DNA of 64,000 nucleotides from Rallus limicola. Taxonomy: Eukaryota; Chordata; Aves; Gruiformes; Rallidae. Of this stretch, positions 24,691 through 38,352 are shown piece after piece. The DNA lies in the NCBI GenBank assembly GCA_022605955.1, contig JAKCOZ010000245.1:294622-358621 (forward strand). Reading direction: 5' to 3'. The notes beneath the pieces are model-generated. The model was given only the letters and a program-made list of their open reading frames with translations, ran no database searches and had not been told where the DNA came from. Position 1 is the first letter of the stretch. Each line of letters begins with the position of its first letter. The position numbers were made by a program, and so were the translations under genes.

Positions 24691-26472
24691 ATGCCTTTCA
24701 GGCCTAGCTTCTTTACTTTGGGAGTTATTGCTGGACGTTTAGCATGTTTTGAACTGCAGTCTGCTAGGGCCGAGAAAAGCACCGTAGGAGGTTCCAGGCA
24801 TGTTCCCTCTTTCCAGGCAAAGGAAAAGGCTGAGAGCCAAAGTGACAGGGTCTGCTCGTGTGTCCTGTTAGGAGGTTTCAGACAAGCTATGCCTTTCAGG
24901 CCTAGCTTCTTTACTTTGGGAGTTATTGCTGGACGTTTAGCATGTTTTGAACTGCAGTCTGCTAGGGCCGAGAAAAGCACCGTAGGAGGTTCCAGGCATG
25001 TTCCCTCTTTCCAGGCAAAGGAAAAGGCTGAGAGCCAAAGCGACAGGGTCTGCTCGTGTGTCCTGTTAGGAGGTTTCAGACAAGCTATGCCTTTCAGGCC
25101 TAGCTTCTTTACTTTGGGAGTTATTGCTGGACATTTAGCATGTTTTGAACTGCAGTCTGCTAGGGCCGAGAAAAGCACCGTAGGAGGTTCCAGGCATGTT
25201 CCCTCTTTCCAGGCAAAGGAAAAGGCTGAGAGCCAAAGCGACAGGGTCTGCTCGTGTGTCCTGTTAGGAGGTTTCAGACAAGCTATGCCTTTCAGTCCTA
25301 GCTTCTTTACTTTGGGAGTTATTGCTGGACGTTTAGCAAGTTTTGAACTGCAGTCTGCTAGGGCCGAGAAAAGCACCGTAGGAGGTTCCAGGCATGTTCC
25401 CTCTTTCCAGGCAAAGGAAAAGGCTGAGAGCCAAAGCGACAGGGTCTGCTCGTGTGTCCTGTTAGGAGGTTTCAGACAAGCTATGCCTTTCAGGCCTAGC
25501 TTCTTTACTTTGGGAGTTATTGCTGGACGTTTAGCATGTTTTGAACTGCAGTCTGCTAGGGCCGAGAAAAGCACCGTAGGAGGTTCCAGGCATGTTCCCT
25601 CTTTCCAGGCAAAGGAAAAGGCTGAGAGCCAAAGTGACAGGGTCTGCTCGTGTGTCCTCTTAGGAGGTTTCAGACAAGCTATGCCTTTCAGGCCTAGCTT
25701 CTTTACTTTGGGAGTTATTGCTGGACGTTTAGCATGTTTTGAACTGCAGTCTGCTAGGGCCGAGAAAAGCACCGTAGGAGGTTCCAGGCATGTTCCCTCT
25801 TTCCAGGCAAAGGAAAAGGCTGAGAGCCAAAGCGACAGGGTCTGCTCGTGTGTCCTGTTAGGAGGTTTCAGACAAGCTATGCCTTTCAGGCCTAGCTTCT
25901 TTACTTTGGGAGTTATTGCTGGACGTTTAGCATGTTTTGAACTGCAGTCTGCTAGGGCCGAGAAAAGCACCGTAGGAGGTTCCAGGCATGTTCCCTCTTT
26001 CCAGGCAAAGGAAAAGGCTGAGAGCCAAAGCGACAGGGTCTGCTCGTGTGTCCTGTTAGGAGGTTTCAGACAAGCTATGCCTTTCAGGCCTAGCTTCTTT
26101 ACTTTGGGAGTTATTGCTGGACGTTTAGCATGTTTTGAACTGCAGTCTGCTAGGGCCGAGAAAAGCACCGTAGGAGGTTCCAGGCATGTTCCCTCTTTCC
26201 AGGCAAAGGAAAAGGCTGAGAGCCAAAGTGACAGGGTCTGCTCGTGTGTCCTGTTAGGAGGTTTCAGACAAGCTATGCCTTTCAGGCCTAGCTTCTTTAC
26301 TTTGGGAGTTATTGCTGGACGTTTAGCATGTTTTGAACTGCAGTCTGCCAGGGCCGAGAAAAGCACCGTAGGAGGTTCCAGGCATGTTCCCTCTTTCCAG
26401 GCAAAGGAAAAGGCTGAGAGCCAAAGCGACAGGGTCTGCTCGTGTGTCCTGTTAGGAGGTTTCAGACAAGCT

Positions 26473-27264
26473 ATGCCTTTCAGGCCTAGCTTCTTTACTT
26501 TGGGAGTTATTGCTGGACGTTTAGCATGTTTTGAACTGCAGTATGCCAGGGCCGAGAAAAGCACCGTAGGAGGTTCCAGGCATGTTCCCACTTTCCAGGC
26601 AAAGGAAAAGGCTGAGAGCCAAAGCGACAGGGTCTGCTCGTGTGTCCTGTTAGGAGGTTTCAGACAAGCTATGCCTTTCAGGCCTAGCTTCTTTACTTTG
26701 GGAGTTATTGCTGGACGTTTAGCATGTTTTGAACTGCAGTCTGCTAGGGCCGAGAAAAGCACCGTAGGAGGTTCCAGGCATGTTCCCTCTTTCCAGGCAA
26801 AGGAAAAGGCTGAGAGCCAAAGCGACAGGGTCTGCTCGTGTGTCCTGTTAGGAGGTTTCAGACAAGCTATGCCTTTCAGGCCTAGCTTCTTTACTTTGGG
26901 AGTTATTGCTGGACGTTTAGCATGTTTTGAACTGCAGTCTGCTAGGGCCGAGAAAAGCACCGTAGGAGGTTCCAGGCATGTTCCCTCTTTCCAGGCAAAG
27001 GAAAAGGCTGAGAGCCAAAGTGACAGGGTCTGCTCGTGTGTCCTGTTAGGAGGTTTCAGACAAGCTATGCCTTTCAGGCCTAGCTTCTTTACTTTGGGAG
27101 TTATTGCTGGACGTTTAGCATGTTTTGAACTGCAGTCTGCCAGGGCCGAGAAAAGCACTGTAGGAGGTTCCAGGCATGTTCCCTCTTTCCAGGCAAAGGA
27201 AAAGGCTGAGAGCCAAAGCGACAGGGTCTGCTCGTGTGTCCTGTTAGGAGGTTTCAGACAAGCT
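26473..27264. repeat. Segment n133-n136, right copy of the 13-monomer offset repeat
   Basis: Partner of n120-n123. n133 lacks the extra T and the AGCAAC changes of n120, so it may be closer to the ancestral form. n136 adds GCCAGG and GCACTGTAGG (loss of the CpG in ACCGTA). Confidence 0.65.
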
Positions 27265-27858
27265 ATGCCTTTCAGGCCTAGCTTCTTTACTTTGGGAGTT
27301 ATTGCTGGACGTTTAGCATGTTTTGAACTGCAGTCTGCTAGGGCCGAGAAAAGCACCGTAGGAGGTTCCAGGCATGTTCCCTCTTTCCAGGCAAAGGAAA
27401 AGGCTGAGAGCCAAAGCGACAGGGTCTGCTCGTGTGTCCTGTTAGGAGGTTTCAGACAAGCTATGCCTTTCAGGCCTAGCTTCTTTACTTTGGGAGTTAT
27501 TGCTGGACGTTTAGCATGTTTTGAACTGCAGTCTGCTAGGGCCGAGAAAAGCACCGTAGGAGGTTCCAGGCATGTTCCCTCTTTCCAGGCAAAGGAAAAG
27601 GCTGAGAGCCAAAGTGACAGGGTCTGCTCGTGTGTCCTGTTAGGAGGTTTCAGACAAGCTATGCCTTTCAGGCCTAGCTTCTTTACTTTGGGAGTTATTG
27701 CTGGACGTTTAGCATGTTTTGAACTGCAGTCTGCTAGGGCCGAGAAAAGCACCGTAGGAGGTTCCAGGCATGTTCCCTCTTTCCAGGCAAAGGAAAAGGC
27801 TGAGAGCCAAAGCGACAGGGTCTGCTCGTGTGTCCTGTTAGGAGGTTTCAGACAAGCT

Positions 27859-30234
27859 ATGCCTTTCAGGCCTAGCTTCTTTACTTTGGGAGTTATTGCT
27901 GGACGTTTAGCATGTTTTGAACTGCAGTCTGCCAGGGCCGAGAAAAGCACCGTAGGAGGTTCCAGGCATGTTCCCTCTTTCCAGGCAAAGGAAAAGGCTG
28001 AGAGCCAAAGCGACAGGGTCTGCTCGTGTGTCCTGTTAGGAGGTTTCAGACAAGCTATGCCTTTCAGTCCTAGCTTCTTTACTTTGGGAGTTATTGCTGG
28101 ACGTTTAGCAAGTTTTGAACTGCAGTCTGCTAGGGCCGAGAAAAGCACCGTAGGAGGTTCCAGGCATGTTCCCTCTTTCCAGGCAAAGGAAAAGGCTGAG
28201 AGCCAAAGCGACAGGGTCTGCTCGTGTGTCCTGTTAGGAGGTTTCAGACAAGCTATGCCTTTCAGGCCTAGCTTCTTTACTTTGGGAGTTATTGCTGGAC
28301 GTTTAGCATGTTTTGAACTGCAGTCTGCTAGGGCCGAGAAAAGCACCGTAGGAGGTTCCAGGCATGTTCCCTCTTTCCAGGCAAAGGAAAAGGCTGAGAG
28401 CCAAAGTGACAGGGTCTGCTCGTGTGTCCTCTTAGGAGGTTTCAGACAAGCTATGCCTTTCAGGCCTAGCTTCTTTACTTTGGGAGTTATTGCTGGACGT
28501 TTAGCATGTTTTGAACTGCAGTCTGCTAGGGCCGAGAAAAGCACCGTAGGAGGTTCCAGGCATGTTCCCTCTTTCCAGGCAAAGGAAAAGGCTGAGAGCC
28601 AAAGCGACAGGGTCTGCTCGTGTGTCCTGTTAGGAGGTTTCAGACAAGCTATGCCTTTCAGGCCTAGCTTCTTTACTTTGGGAGTTATTGCTGGACGTTT
28701 AGCATGTTTTGAACTGCAGTCTGCCAGGGCCGAGAAAAGCACCGTAGGAGGTTCCAGGCATGTTCCCTCTTTCCAGGCAAAGGAAAAGGCTGAGAGCCAA
28801 AGCGACAGGGTCTGCTCGTGTGTCCTGTTAGGAGGTTTCAGACAAGCTATGCCTTTCAGTCCTAGCTTCTTTACTTTGGGAGTTATTGCTGGACGTTTAG
28901 CAAGTTTTGAACTGCAGTCTGCTAGGGCCGAGAAAAGCACCGTAGGAGGTTCCAGGCATGTTCCCTCTTTCCAGGCAAAGGAAAAGGCTGAGAGCCAAAG
29001 CGACAGGGTCTGCTCGTGTGTCCTGTTAGGAGGTTTCAGACAAGCTATGCCTTTCAGGCCTAGCTTCTTTACTTTGGGAGTTATTGCTGGACGTTTAGCA
29101 TGTTTTGAACTGCAGTCTGCTAGGGCCGAGAAAAGCACCGTAGGAGGTTCCAGGCATGTTCCCTCTTTCCAGGCAAAGGAAAAGGCTGAGAGCCAAAGCG
29201 ACAGGGTCTGCTCGTGTGTCCTCTTAGGAGGTTTCAGACAAGCTATGCCTTTCAGGCCTAGCTTCTTTACTTTGGGAGTTATTGCTGGACGTTTAGCATG
29301 TTTTGAACTGCAGTCTGCTAGGGCCGAGAAAAGCACCGTAGGAGGTTCCAGGCATGTTCCCTCTTTCCAGGCAAAGGAAAAGGCTGAGAGCCAAAGCGAC
29401 AGGGTCTGCTCGTGTGTCCTGTTAGGAGGTTTCAGACAAGCTATGCCTTTCAGGCCTAGCTTCTTTACTTTGGGAGTTATTGCTGGACGTTTAGCATGTT
29501 TTGAACTGCAGTCTGCTAGTACCGAGAAAAGCACCGTAGGAGGTTCCAGGCATGTTCCCTCTTTCCAGGCAAAGGAAAAGGCTGAGAGCCAAAGCGACAG
29601 GGTCTGCTCGTGTGTCCTGTTAGGAGGTTTCAGACAAGCTATGCCTTTCAGTCCTAGCTTCTTTACTTTGGGAGTTATTGCTGGACGTTTAGCAAGTTTT
29701 GAACTGCAGTCTGCTAGGGCCGAGAAAAGCACCGTAGGAGGTTCCAGGCATGTTCCCTCTTTCCAGGCAAAGGAAAAGGCTGAGAGCCAAAGCGACAGGG
29801 TCTGCTCGTGTGTCCTGTTAGGAGGTTTCAGACAAGCTATGCCTTTCAGGCCTAGCTTCTTTACTTTGGGAGTTATTGCTGGACGTTTAGCATGTTTTGA
29901 ACTGCAGTCTGCTAGGGCCGAGAAAAGCACCGTAGGAGGTTCCAGGCATGTTCCCTCTTTCCAGGCAAAGGAAAAGGCTGAGAGCCAAAGCGACAGGGTC
30001 TGCTCGTGTGTCCTGTTAGGAGGTTTCAGACAAGCTATGCCTTTCAGGCCTAGCTTCTTTACTTTGGGAGTTATTGCTGGACGTTTAGCATGTTTTGAAC
30101 TGCAGTCTGCCAGGGCCGAGAAAAGCACCGTAGGAGGTTCCAGGCATGTTCCCTCTTTCCAGGCAAAGGAAAAGGCTGAGAGCCAAAGCGACAGGGTCTG
30201 CTCGTGTGTCCTGTTAGGAGGTTTCAGACAAGCT
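27859..30234. repeat. 4-monomer (792-bp) HOR block, n140-n151
   Basis: Three consecutive quartets. The ordered markers are GCCAGG (n140, n144), TTTCAGTCC with TAGCAAG (n141, n145, n149) and CCTCTTAGG (n142, n146). The third quartet is degraded: n148 has GCTAGTACCGAG instead of GCCAGG, and CCTCTTAGG is missing from n150. A three-monomer step (n149 to n152) follows, so unequal exchange has changed the register. Confidence 0.8.
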
Positions 30235-33200
30235 ATGCCTTTCAGTCCTAGCTTCTTTACTTTGGGAGTTATTGCTGGACGTTTAGCAAGTTTTGAACTG
30301 CAGTCTGCTAGGGCCGAGAAAAGCACCGTAGGAGGTTCCAGGCATGTTCCCTCTTTCCAGGCAAAGGAAAAGGCTGAGAGCCAAAGCGACAGGGTCTGCT
30401 CGTGTGTCCTGTTAGGAGGTTTCAGACAAGCTATGCCTTTCAGGCCTAGCTTCTTTACTTTGGGAGTTATTGCTGGACGTTTAGCATGTTTTGAACTGCA
30501 GTCTGCTAGGGCCGAGAAAAGCACCGTAGGAGGTTCCAGGCATGTTCCCTCTTTCCAGGCAAAGGAAAAGGCTGAGAGCCAAAGCGACAGGGTCTGCTCG
30601 TGTGTCCTGTTAGGAGGTTTCAGACAAGCTATGCCTTTCAGTCCTAGCTTCTTTACTTTGGGAGTTATTGCTGGACGTTTAGCATGTTTTGAACTGCAGT
30701 CTGCTAGGGCCGAGAAAAGCACCGTAGGAGGTTCCAGGCATGTTCCCTCTTTCCAGGCAAAGGAAAAGGCTGAGAGCCAAAGTGACAGGGTCTGCTCGTG
30801 TGTCCTGTTAGGAGGTTTCAGACAAGCTATGCCTTTCAGGCCTAGCTTCTTTACTTTGGGAGTTATTGCTGGACGTTTAGCATGTTTTGAACTGCAGTCT
30901 GCTAGGGCCGAGAAAAGCACCGTAGGAGGTTCCAGGCATGTTCCCTCTTTCCAGGCAAAGGAAAAGGCTGAGAGCCAAAGCGACAGGGTCTGCTCGTGTG
31001 TCCTCTTAGGAGGTTTCAGACAAGCTATGCCTTTCAGGCCTAGCTTCTTTACTTTGGGAGTTATTGCTGGACGTTTAGCATGTTTTGAACTGCAGTCTGC
31101 TAGGGCCGAGAAAAGCACCGTAGGAGGTTCCAGGCATGTTCCCTCTTTCCAGGCAAAGGAAAAGGCTGAGAGCCAAAGCGACAGGGTCTGCTCGTGTGTC
31201 CTGTTAGGAGGTTTCAGACAAGCTATGCCTTTCAGGCCTAGCTTCTTTACTTTGGGAGTTATTGCTGGACGTTTAGCATGTTTTGAACTGCAGTCTGCTA
31301 GGGCCGAGAAAAGCACCGTAGGAGGTTCCAGGCATGTTCCCTCTTTCCAGGCAAAGGAAAAGGCTGAGAGCCAAAGCGACAGGGTCTGCTCGTGTGTCCT
31401 GTTAGGAGGTTTCAGACAAGCTATGCCTTTCAGGCCTAGCTTCTTTACTTTGGGAGTTATTGCTGGACGTTTAGCATGTTTTGAACTGCAGTCTGCTAGG
31501 GCCGAGAAAAGCACCGTAGGAGCTTCCAGGCATGTTCCCTCTTTCCAGGCAAAGGAAAAGGCTGAGAGCCAAAGTGACAGGGTCTGCTCGTGTGTCCTGT
31601 TAGGAGGTTTCAGACAAGCTATGCCTTTCAGGCCTAGCTTCTTTACTTTGGGAGTTATTGCTGGACGTTTAGCATGTTTTGAACTGCAGTCTGCCAGGGC
31701 CGAGAAAAGCACCGTAGGAGGTTCCAGGCATGTTCCCTCTTTCCAGGCAAAGGAAAAGGCTGAGAGCCAAAGCGACAGGGTCTGCTCGTGTGTCCTGTTA
31801 GGAGGTTTCAGACAAGCTATGCCTTTCAGGCCTAGCTTCTTTACTTTGGGAGTTATTGCTGGACGTTTAGCATGTTTTGAACTGCAGTCTGCTAGGGCCG
31901 AGAAAAGCACCGTAGGAGGTTCCAGGCATGTTCCCTCTTTCCAGGCAAAGGAAAAGGCTGAGAGCCAAAGCGACAGGGTCTGCTCGTGTGTCCTGTTAGG
32001 AGGTTTCAGACAAGCTATGCCTTTCAGGCCTAGCTTCTTTACTTTGGGAGTTATTGCTGGACGTTTAGCATGTTTTGAACTGCAGTCTGCTAGGGCCGAG
32101 AAAAGCACCGTAGGAGGTTCCAGGCATGTTCCCTCTTTCCAGGCAAAGGAAAAGGCTGAGAGCCAAAGTGACAGGGTCTGCTCGTGTGTCCTGTTAGGAG
32201 GTTTCAGACAAGCTATGCCTTTCAGGCCTAGCTTCTTTACTTTGGGAGTTATTGCTGGACGTTTAGCATGTTTTGAACTGCAGTCTGCTAGGGCAGAGAA
32301 AAGCACCGTAGGAGGTTCCAGGCATGTTCCCTCTTTCCAGGCAAAGGAAAAGGCTGAGAGCCAAAGCGACAGGGTCTGCTCGTGTGTCCTGTTAGGAGGT
32401 TTCAGACAAGCTATGCCTTTCAGGCCTAGCTTCTTTACTTTGGGAGTTATTGCTGGACGTTTAGCATGTTTTGAACTGCAGTCTGCTACGGCCGAGAAAA
32501 GCACCGTAGGAGGTTCCAGGCATGTTCCCTCTTTCCAGGCAAAGGAAAAGGCTGAGAACCAAAGTGACAGGGTCTGCTCGTGTGTCCTCTTAGGAGGTTT
32601 CAGACAAGCTATGCCTTTCAGGCCTAGCTTCTTTACTTTGGGAGTTATTGCTGGACGTTTAGCATGTTTTGAACTGCAGTCTGCTAGGGCCGAGAAAAGC
32701 ACCGTAGGAGGTTCCAGGCATGTTCCCTCTTTCCAGGCAAAGGAAAAGGCTGAGAGCCAAAGCGACAGGGTCTGCTCGTGTGTCCTGTTAGGAGGTTTCA
32801 GACAAGCTATGCCTTTCAGGCCTAGCTTCTTTACTTTGGGAGTTATTGCTGGACGTTTAGCATGTTTTGAACTGCAGTCTGCTAGGGCCGAGAAAAGCAC
32901 CGTAGGAGGTTCCAGGCATGTTCCCTCTTTCCAGGCAAAGGAAAAGGCTGAGAGCCAAAGTGACAGGGTCTGCTCGTGTGTCCTGTTAGGAGGTTTCAGA
33001 CAAGCTATGCCTTTCAGGCCTAGCTTCTTTACTTTGGGAGTTATTGCTGGACGTTTAGCATGTTTTGAACTGCAGTCTGCTAGGGCCGAGAAAAGCACCG
33101 TAGGAGGTTCCAGGCATGTTCCCTCTTTCCAGGCAAAGGAAAAGGCTGAGAGCCAAAGTGACAGGGTCTGCTCGTGTGTCCTCTTAGGAGGTTTCAGACA

Positions 33201-33402
33201 AGCTATGCCTTTCAGGCCTAGCTTCTTTACTTTGGGAGTTATTGCTGGACGTTTAGCATGTTTTGAACTGCAGTCTGCTAGGTCCGAGAAAAGCACCGTA
33301 GGAGGTTCCAGGCATGTTCCCTCTTTCCAGGCAAAGGAAAAGGCTGAGAGCCAAAGCGACAGAGTCTGCTCGTGTGTCCTGTTAGGAGGTTTCAGACAAG
33401 CT

Positions 33403-34392
33403 ATGCCTTTCAGGCCTAGCTTCTTTACTTTGGGAGTTATTGCTGGACGTTTAGCATGTTTTGAACTGCAGTCTGCCAGGGCCGAGAAAAGCACCGTAGG
33501 AGGTTCCAGGCATGTTCCCTCTTTCCAGGCAAAGGAAAAGGCTGAGAGCCAAAGCGACAGGGTCTGCTCGTGTGTCCTGTTAGGAGGTTTCAGACAAGCT
33601 ATGCCTTTCAGTCCTAGCTTCTTTACTTTGGGAGTTATTGCTGGACGTTTAGCAAGTTTTGAACTGCAGTCTGCTAGGGCCGAGAAAAGCACCGTAGGAG
33701 GTTCCAGGCATGTTCCCTCTTTCCAGGCAAAGGAAAAGGCTGAGAGCCAAAGCGACAGGGTCTGCTCGTGTGTCCTGTTAGGAGGTTTCAGACAAGCTAT
33801 GCCTTTCAGGCCTAGCTTCTTTACTGTGGGAGTTATTGTTGGACGTTTAGCATGTTTTGAACTGCAGTCTGCTAGGGCCGAGAAAAGCACCGTAGGAAGT
33901 TCCAGGCATGTTCCCTCTTTCCAGGCAAAGGAAAAGGCTGAGAGCCAAAGTGACAGGGTCTGCTCGTGTGTCCTGTTAGGAGGTTTCAGACAAGCTATGC
34001 CTTTCAGGCCTAGCTTCTTTACTTTGGGAGTTATTGCTGGACGTTTAGCATGTTTTGAACTGCAGTCTGCTAGGGCCGAGAAAAGCACCGTAGGAGGTTC
34101 CAGGCATGTTCCCTCTTTCCAGGCAAAGGAAAAGGCTGAGAGCCAAAGCGACAGGGTCTGCTCGTGTGTCCTGTTAGGAGGTTTCAGACAAGCTATGCCT
34201 TTCAGGCCTAGCTTCTTTACTTTGGGAGTTATTGCTGGACGTTTAGCATGTTTTGAACTGCAGTCTGCCAGGGCCGAGAAAAGCACCGTAGGAGGTTCCA
34301 GGCATGTTCCCTCTTTCCAGGCAAAGGAAAAGGCTGAGAGCCAAAGCGACAGGGTCTGCTGGTGTGTCCTGTTAGGAGGTTTCAGACAAGCT
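33403..34392. repeat. Segment n168-n172, copy 1 of a long-distance duplicate
   Basis: Marker order: GCCAGG (n168); TTTCAGTCC with TAGCAAG (n169); GTTATTGTTGG with GTAGGAAGTTCC (n170); GCCAGG (n172). The same order occurs at n213-n217, 8,910 bp (45 monomers) away. n170 alone also has TTTACTGTGGG, and n172 alone has GCTGGTGTG. Confidence 0.75.
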
Positions 34393-35184
34393 ATGCCTTT
34401 CAGGCCTAGCTTCTTTACTTTGGGAGTTATTGCTGGACGTTTAGCATGTTTTGAACTGCAGTCTGCTAGGGCCGAGAAAAGCACCGTAGGAGGTTCCAGG
34501 CATGTTCCCTCTTTCCAGGCAAAGGAAAAGGCTGAGAGCCAAAGCGACAGGGTCTGCTCGTGTGTCCTGTTAGGAGGTTTCAGACAAGCTATGCCTTTCA
34601 GGCCTAGCTTCTTTACTTTGGGAGTTATTGCTGGACGTTTAGCATGTTTTGAACTGCAGTCTGCTAGGGCCGAGAAAAGCACCGTAGGAGGTTCCAGGCA
34701 TGTTCCCTCTTTCCAGGCAAAGGAAAAAGCTGAGAGCCAAAGTGACAGGGTCTGCTCGTGTGTCCTGTTAGGAGGTTTCAGACAAGCTATGCCTTTCAGG
34801 CCTAGCTTCTTTACTTTGGGAGTTATTGCTGGACGTTTAGCATGTTTTGAACTGCAGTCTGCTAGGGCCGAGAAAAGCACCGTAGGAGGTTCCAGGCATG
34901 TTCCCTCTTTCCAGGCAAAGGAAAAGGCTGAGAGCCAAAGCGACAGGGTCTGCTCGTGTGTCCTGTTAGGAGGTTTCAGACAAGCTATGCCTTTCAGGCC
35001 TAGCTTCTTTACTTTGGGAGTTATTGCTGGACGTTTAGCATGTTTTGAACTGCAGTCTGCCAGGGCCGAGAAAAGCACCGTAGGAGGTTCCAGGCATGTT
35101 CCCTCTTTCCAGGCAAAGGAAAAGGCTGAGAGCCAAAGCGACAGGGTCTGCTCGTGTGTCCTGTTAGGAGGTTTCAGACAAGCT

Positions 35185-36570
35185 ATGCCTTTCAGTCCTA
35201 GCTTCTTTACTTTGGGAGTTATTGCTGGACGTTTAGCAAGTTTTGAACTGCAGTCTGCTAGGGCCGAGAAAAGCACCGTAGGAGGTTCCAGGCATGTTCC
35301 CTCTTTCCAGGCAAAGGAAAAGGCTGAGAGCCAAAGCGACAGGGTCTGCTCGTGTGTCCTGTTAGGAGGTTTCAGACAAGCTATGCCTTTCAGGCCTAGC
35401 TTCTTTACTTTGGGAGTTATTGCTGGACGTTTAGCATGTTTTGAACTGCAGTCTGCTAGGGCCGAGAAAAGCACCGTAGGAGGTTCCAGGCATGTTCCCT
35501 CTTTCCAGGCAAAGGAAAAGGCTGAGAGCCAAAGTGACAGGGTCTGCTCGTGTGTCCTCTTAGGAGGTTTCAGACAAGCTATGCCTTTCAGGCCTAGCTT
35601 CTTTACTTTGGGAGTTATTGCTGGACGTTTAGCATGTTTTGAACTGCAGTCTGCTAGGGCCGAGAAAAGCACCGTAGGAGGTTCCAGGCATGTTCCCTCT
35701 TTCCAGGCAAAGGAAAAGGCTGAGAGCCAAAGCGACAGGGTCTGCTCGTGTGTCCTGTTAGGAGGTTTCAGACAAGCTATGCCTTTCAGGCCTAGCTTCT
35801 TTACTTTGGGAGTTATTGCTGGACGTTTAGCATGTTTTGAACTGCAGTCTGCCAGGGCCGAGAAAAGCACCGTAGGAGGTTCCAGGCATGTTCCCTCTTT
35901 CCAGGCAAAGGAAAAGGCTGAGAGCCAAAGCGACAGGGTCTGCTCGTGTGTCCTGTTAGGAGGTTTCAGACAAGCTATGCCTTTCAGTCCTAGCTTCTTT
36001 ACTTTGGGAGTTATTGCTGGACGTTTAGCAAGTTTTGAACTGCAGTCTGCTAGGGCCGAGAAAAGCACCGTAGGAGGTTCCAGGCATGTTCCCTCTTTCC
36101 AGGCAAAGGAAAAGGCTGAGAGCCAAAGCGACAGGGTCTGCTCGTGTGTCCTGTTAGGAGGTTTCAGACAAGCTATGCCTTTCAGGCCTAGCTTCTTTAC
36201 TTTGGGAGTTATTGCTGGACGTTTAGCATGTTTTGAACTGCAGTCTGCTAGGGCCGAGAAAAGCACCGTAGGAGGTTCCAGGCATGTTCCCTCTTTCCAG
36301 GCAAAGGAAAAGGCTGAGAGCCAAAGCGACAGGGTCTGCTCGTGTGTCCTGTTAGGAGGTTTCAGACAAGCTATGCCTTTCAGGCCTAGCTTCTTTACTT
36401 TGGGAGTTATTGCTGGACGTTTAGCATGTTTTGAACTGCAGTCTGCCAGGGCCGAGAAAAGCACCGTAGGAGGTTCCAGGCATGTTCCCTCTTTCCAGGC
36501 AAAGGAAAAGGCTGAGAGCCAAAGCGACAGGGTCTGCTGGTGTGTCCTGTTAGGAGGTTTCAGACAAGCT
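35185..36570. repeat. Segment n177-n183, first copy of a 9-monomer (1,782-bp) HOR
   Basis: TTTCAGTCC with TAGCAAG in n177 and n181, GCCAGG in n180, and GCCAGG plus GCTGGTGTG in n183. All four recur nine monomers later. CCTCTTAGG in n178 has no partner in n187, so the duplication is imperfect. Confidence 0.75.
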
Positions 36571-36966
36571 ATGCCTTTCAGGCCTAGCTTCTTTACTTTG
36601 GGAGTTATTGCTGGACGTTTAGCATGTTTTGAACTGCAGTCTGCTAGGGCCGAGAAAAGCACCGTAGGAGGTTCCAGGCATGTTCCCTCTTTCCAGGCAA
36701 AGGAAAAGGCTGAGAGCCAAAGCGACAGGGTCTGCTCGTGTGTCCTGTTAGGAGGTTTCAGACAAGCTATGCCTTTCAGGCCTAGCTTCTTTACTTTGGG
36801 AGTTATTGCTGGACGTTTAGCATGTTTTGAACTGCAGTCTGCTAGGGCCGAGAAAAGCACCGTAGGAGGTTCCAGGCATGTTCCCTCTTTCCAGGCAAAG
36901 GAAAAGGCTGAGAGCCAAAGCGACAGGGTCTGCTCGTGTGTCCTGTTAGGAGGTTTCAGACAAGCT

Positions 36967-38352
36967 ATGCCTTTCAGTCCTAGCTTCTTTACTTTGGGAG
37001 TTATTGCTGGACGTTTAGCAAGTTTTGAACTGCAGTCTGCTAGGGCCGAGAAAAGCACCGTAGGAGGTTCCAGGCATGTTCCCTCTTTCCAGGCAAAGGA
37101 AAAGGCTGAGAGCCAAAGCGACAGGGTCTGCTCGTGTGTCCTGTTAGGAGGTTTCAGACAAGCTATGCCTTTCAGGCCTAGCTTCTTTACTTTGGGAGTT
37201 ATTGCTGGACGTTTAGCATGTTTTGAACTGCAGTCTGCTAGGGCCGAGAAAAGCACCGTAGGAGGTTCCAGGCATGTTCCCTCTTTCCAGGCAAAGGAAA
37301 AGGCTGAGAGCCAAAGCGACAGGGTCTGCTCGTGTGTCCTGTTAGGAGGTTTCAGACAAGCTATGCCTTTCAGGCCTAGCTTCTTTACTTTGGGAGTTAT
37401 TGCTGGACGTTTAGCATGTTTTGAACTGCAGTCTGCTAGGGCCGAGAAAAGCACCGTAGGAGGTTCCAGGCATGTTCCCTCTTTCCAGGCAAAGGAAAAG
37501 GCTGAGAGCCAAAGCGACAGGGTCTGCTCGTGTGTCCTGTTAGGAGGTTTCAGACAAGCTATGCCTTTCAGGCCTAGCTTCTTTACTTTGGGAGTTATTG
37601 CTGGACGTTTAGCATGTTTTGAACTGCAGTCTGCCAGGGCCGAGAAAAGCACCGTAGGAGGTTCCAGGCATGTTCCCTCTTTCCAGGCAAAGGAAAAGGC
37701 TGAGAGCCAAAGCGACAGGGTCTGCTCGTGTGTCCTGTTAGGAGGTTTCAGACAAGCTATGCCTTTCAGTCCTAGCTTCTTTACTTTGGGAGTTATTGCT
37801 GGACGTTTAGCAAGTTTTGAACTGCAGTCTGCTAGGGCCGAGAAAAGCACCGTAGGAGGTTCCAGGCATGTTCCCTCTTTCCAGGCAAAGGAAAAGGCTG
37901 AGAGCCAAAGCGACAGGGTCTGCTCGTGTGTCCTGTTAGGAGGTTTCAGACAAGCTATGCCTTTCAGGCCTAGCTTCTTTACTTTGGGAGTTATTGCTGG
38001 ACGTTTAGCATGTTTTGAACTGCAGTCTGCTAGGGCCGAGAAAAGCACCGTAGGAGGTTCCAGGCATGTTCCCTCTTTCCAGGCAAAGGAAAAGGCTGAG
38101 AGCCAAAGCGACAGGGTCTGCTCGTGTGTCCTGTTAGGAGGTTTCAGACAAGCTATGCCTTTCAGGCCTAGCTTCTTTACTTTGGGAGTTATTGCTGGAC
38201 GTTTAGCATGTTTTGAACTGCAGTCTGCCAGGGCCGAGAAAAGCACCGTAGGAGGTTCCAGGCATGTTCCCTCTTTCCAGGCAAAGGAAAAGGCTGAGAG
38301 CCAAAGCGACAGGGTCTGCTGGTGTGTCCTGTTAGGAGGTTTCAGACAAGCT
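36967..38352. repeat. Segment n186-n192, second copy of the 9-monomer HOR
   Basis: Carries the n177-n183 marker positions shifted by 1,782 bp. It runs into a two-monomer alternation in which GCTGGTGTG occurs in n192, n194 and n196 (396-bp spacing). Confidence 0.75.
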
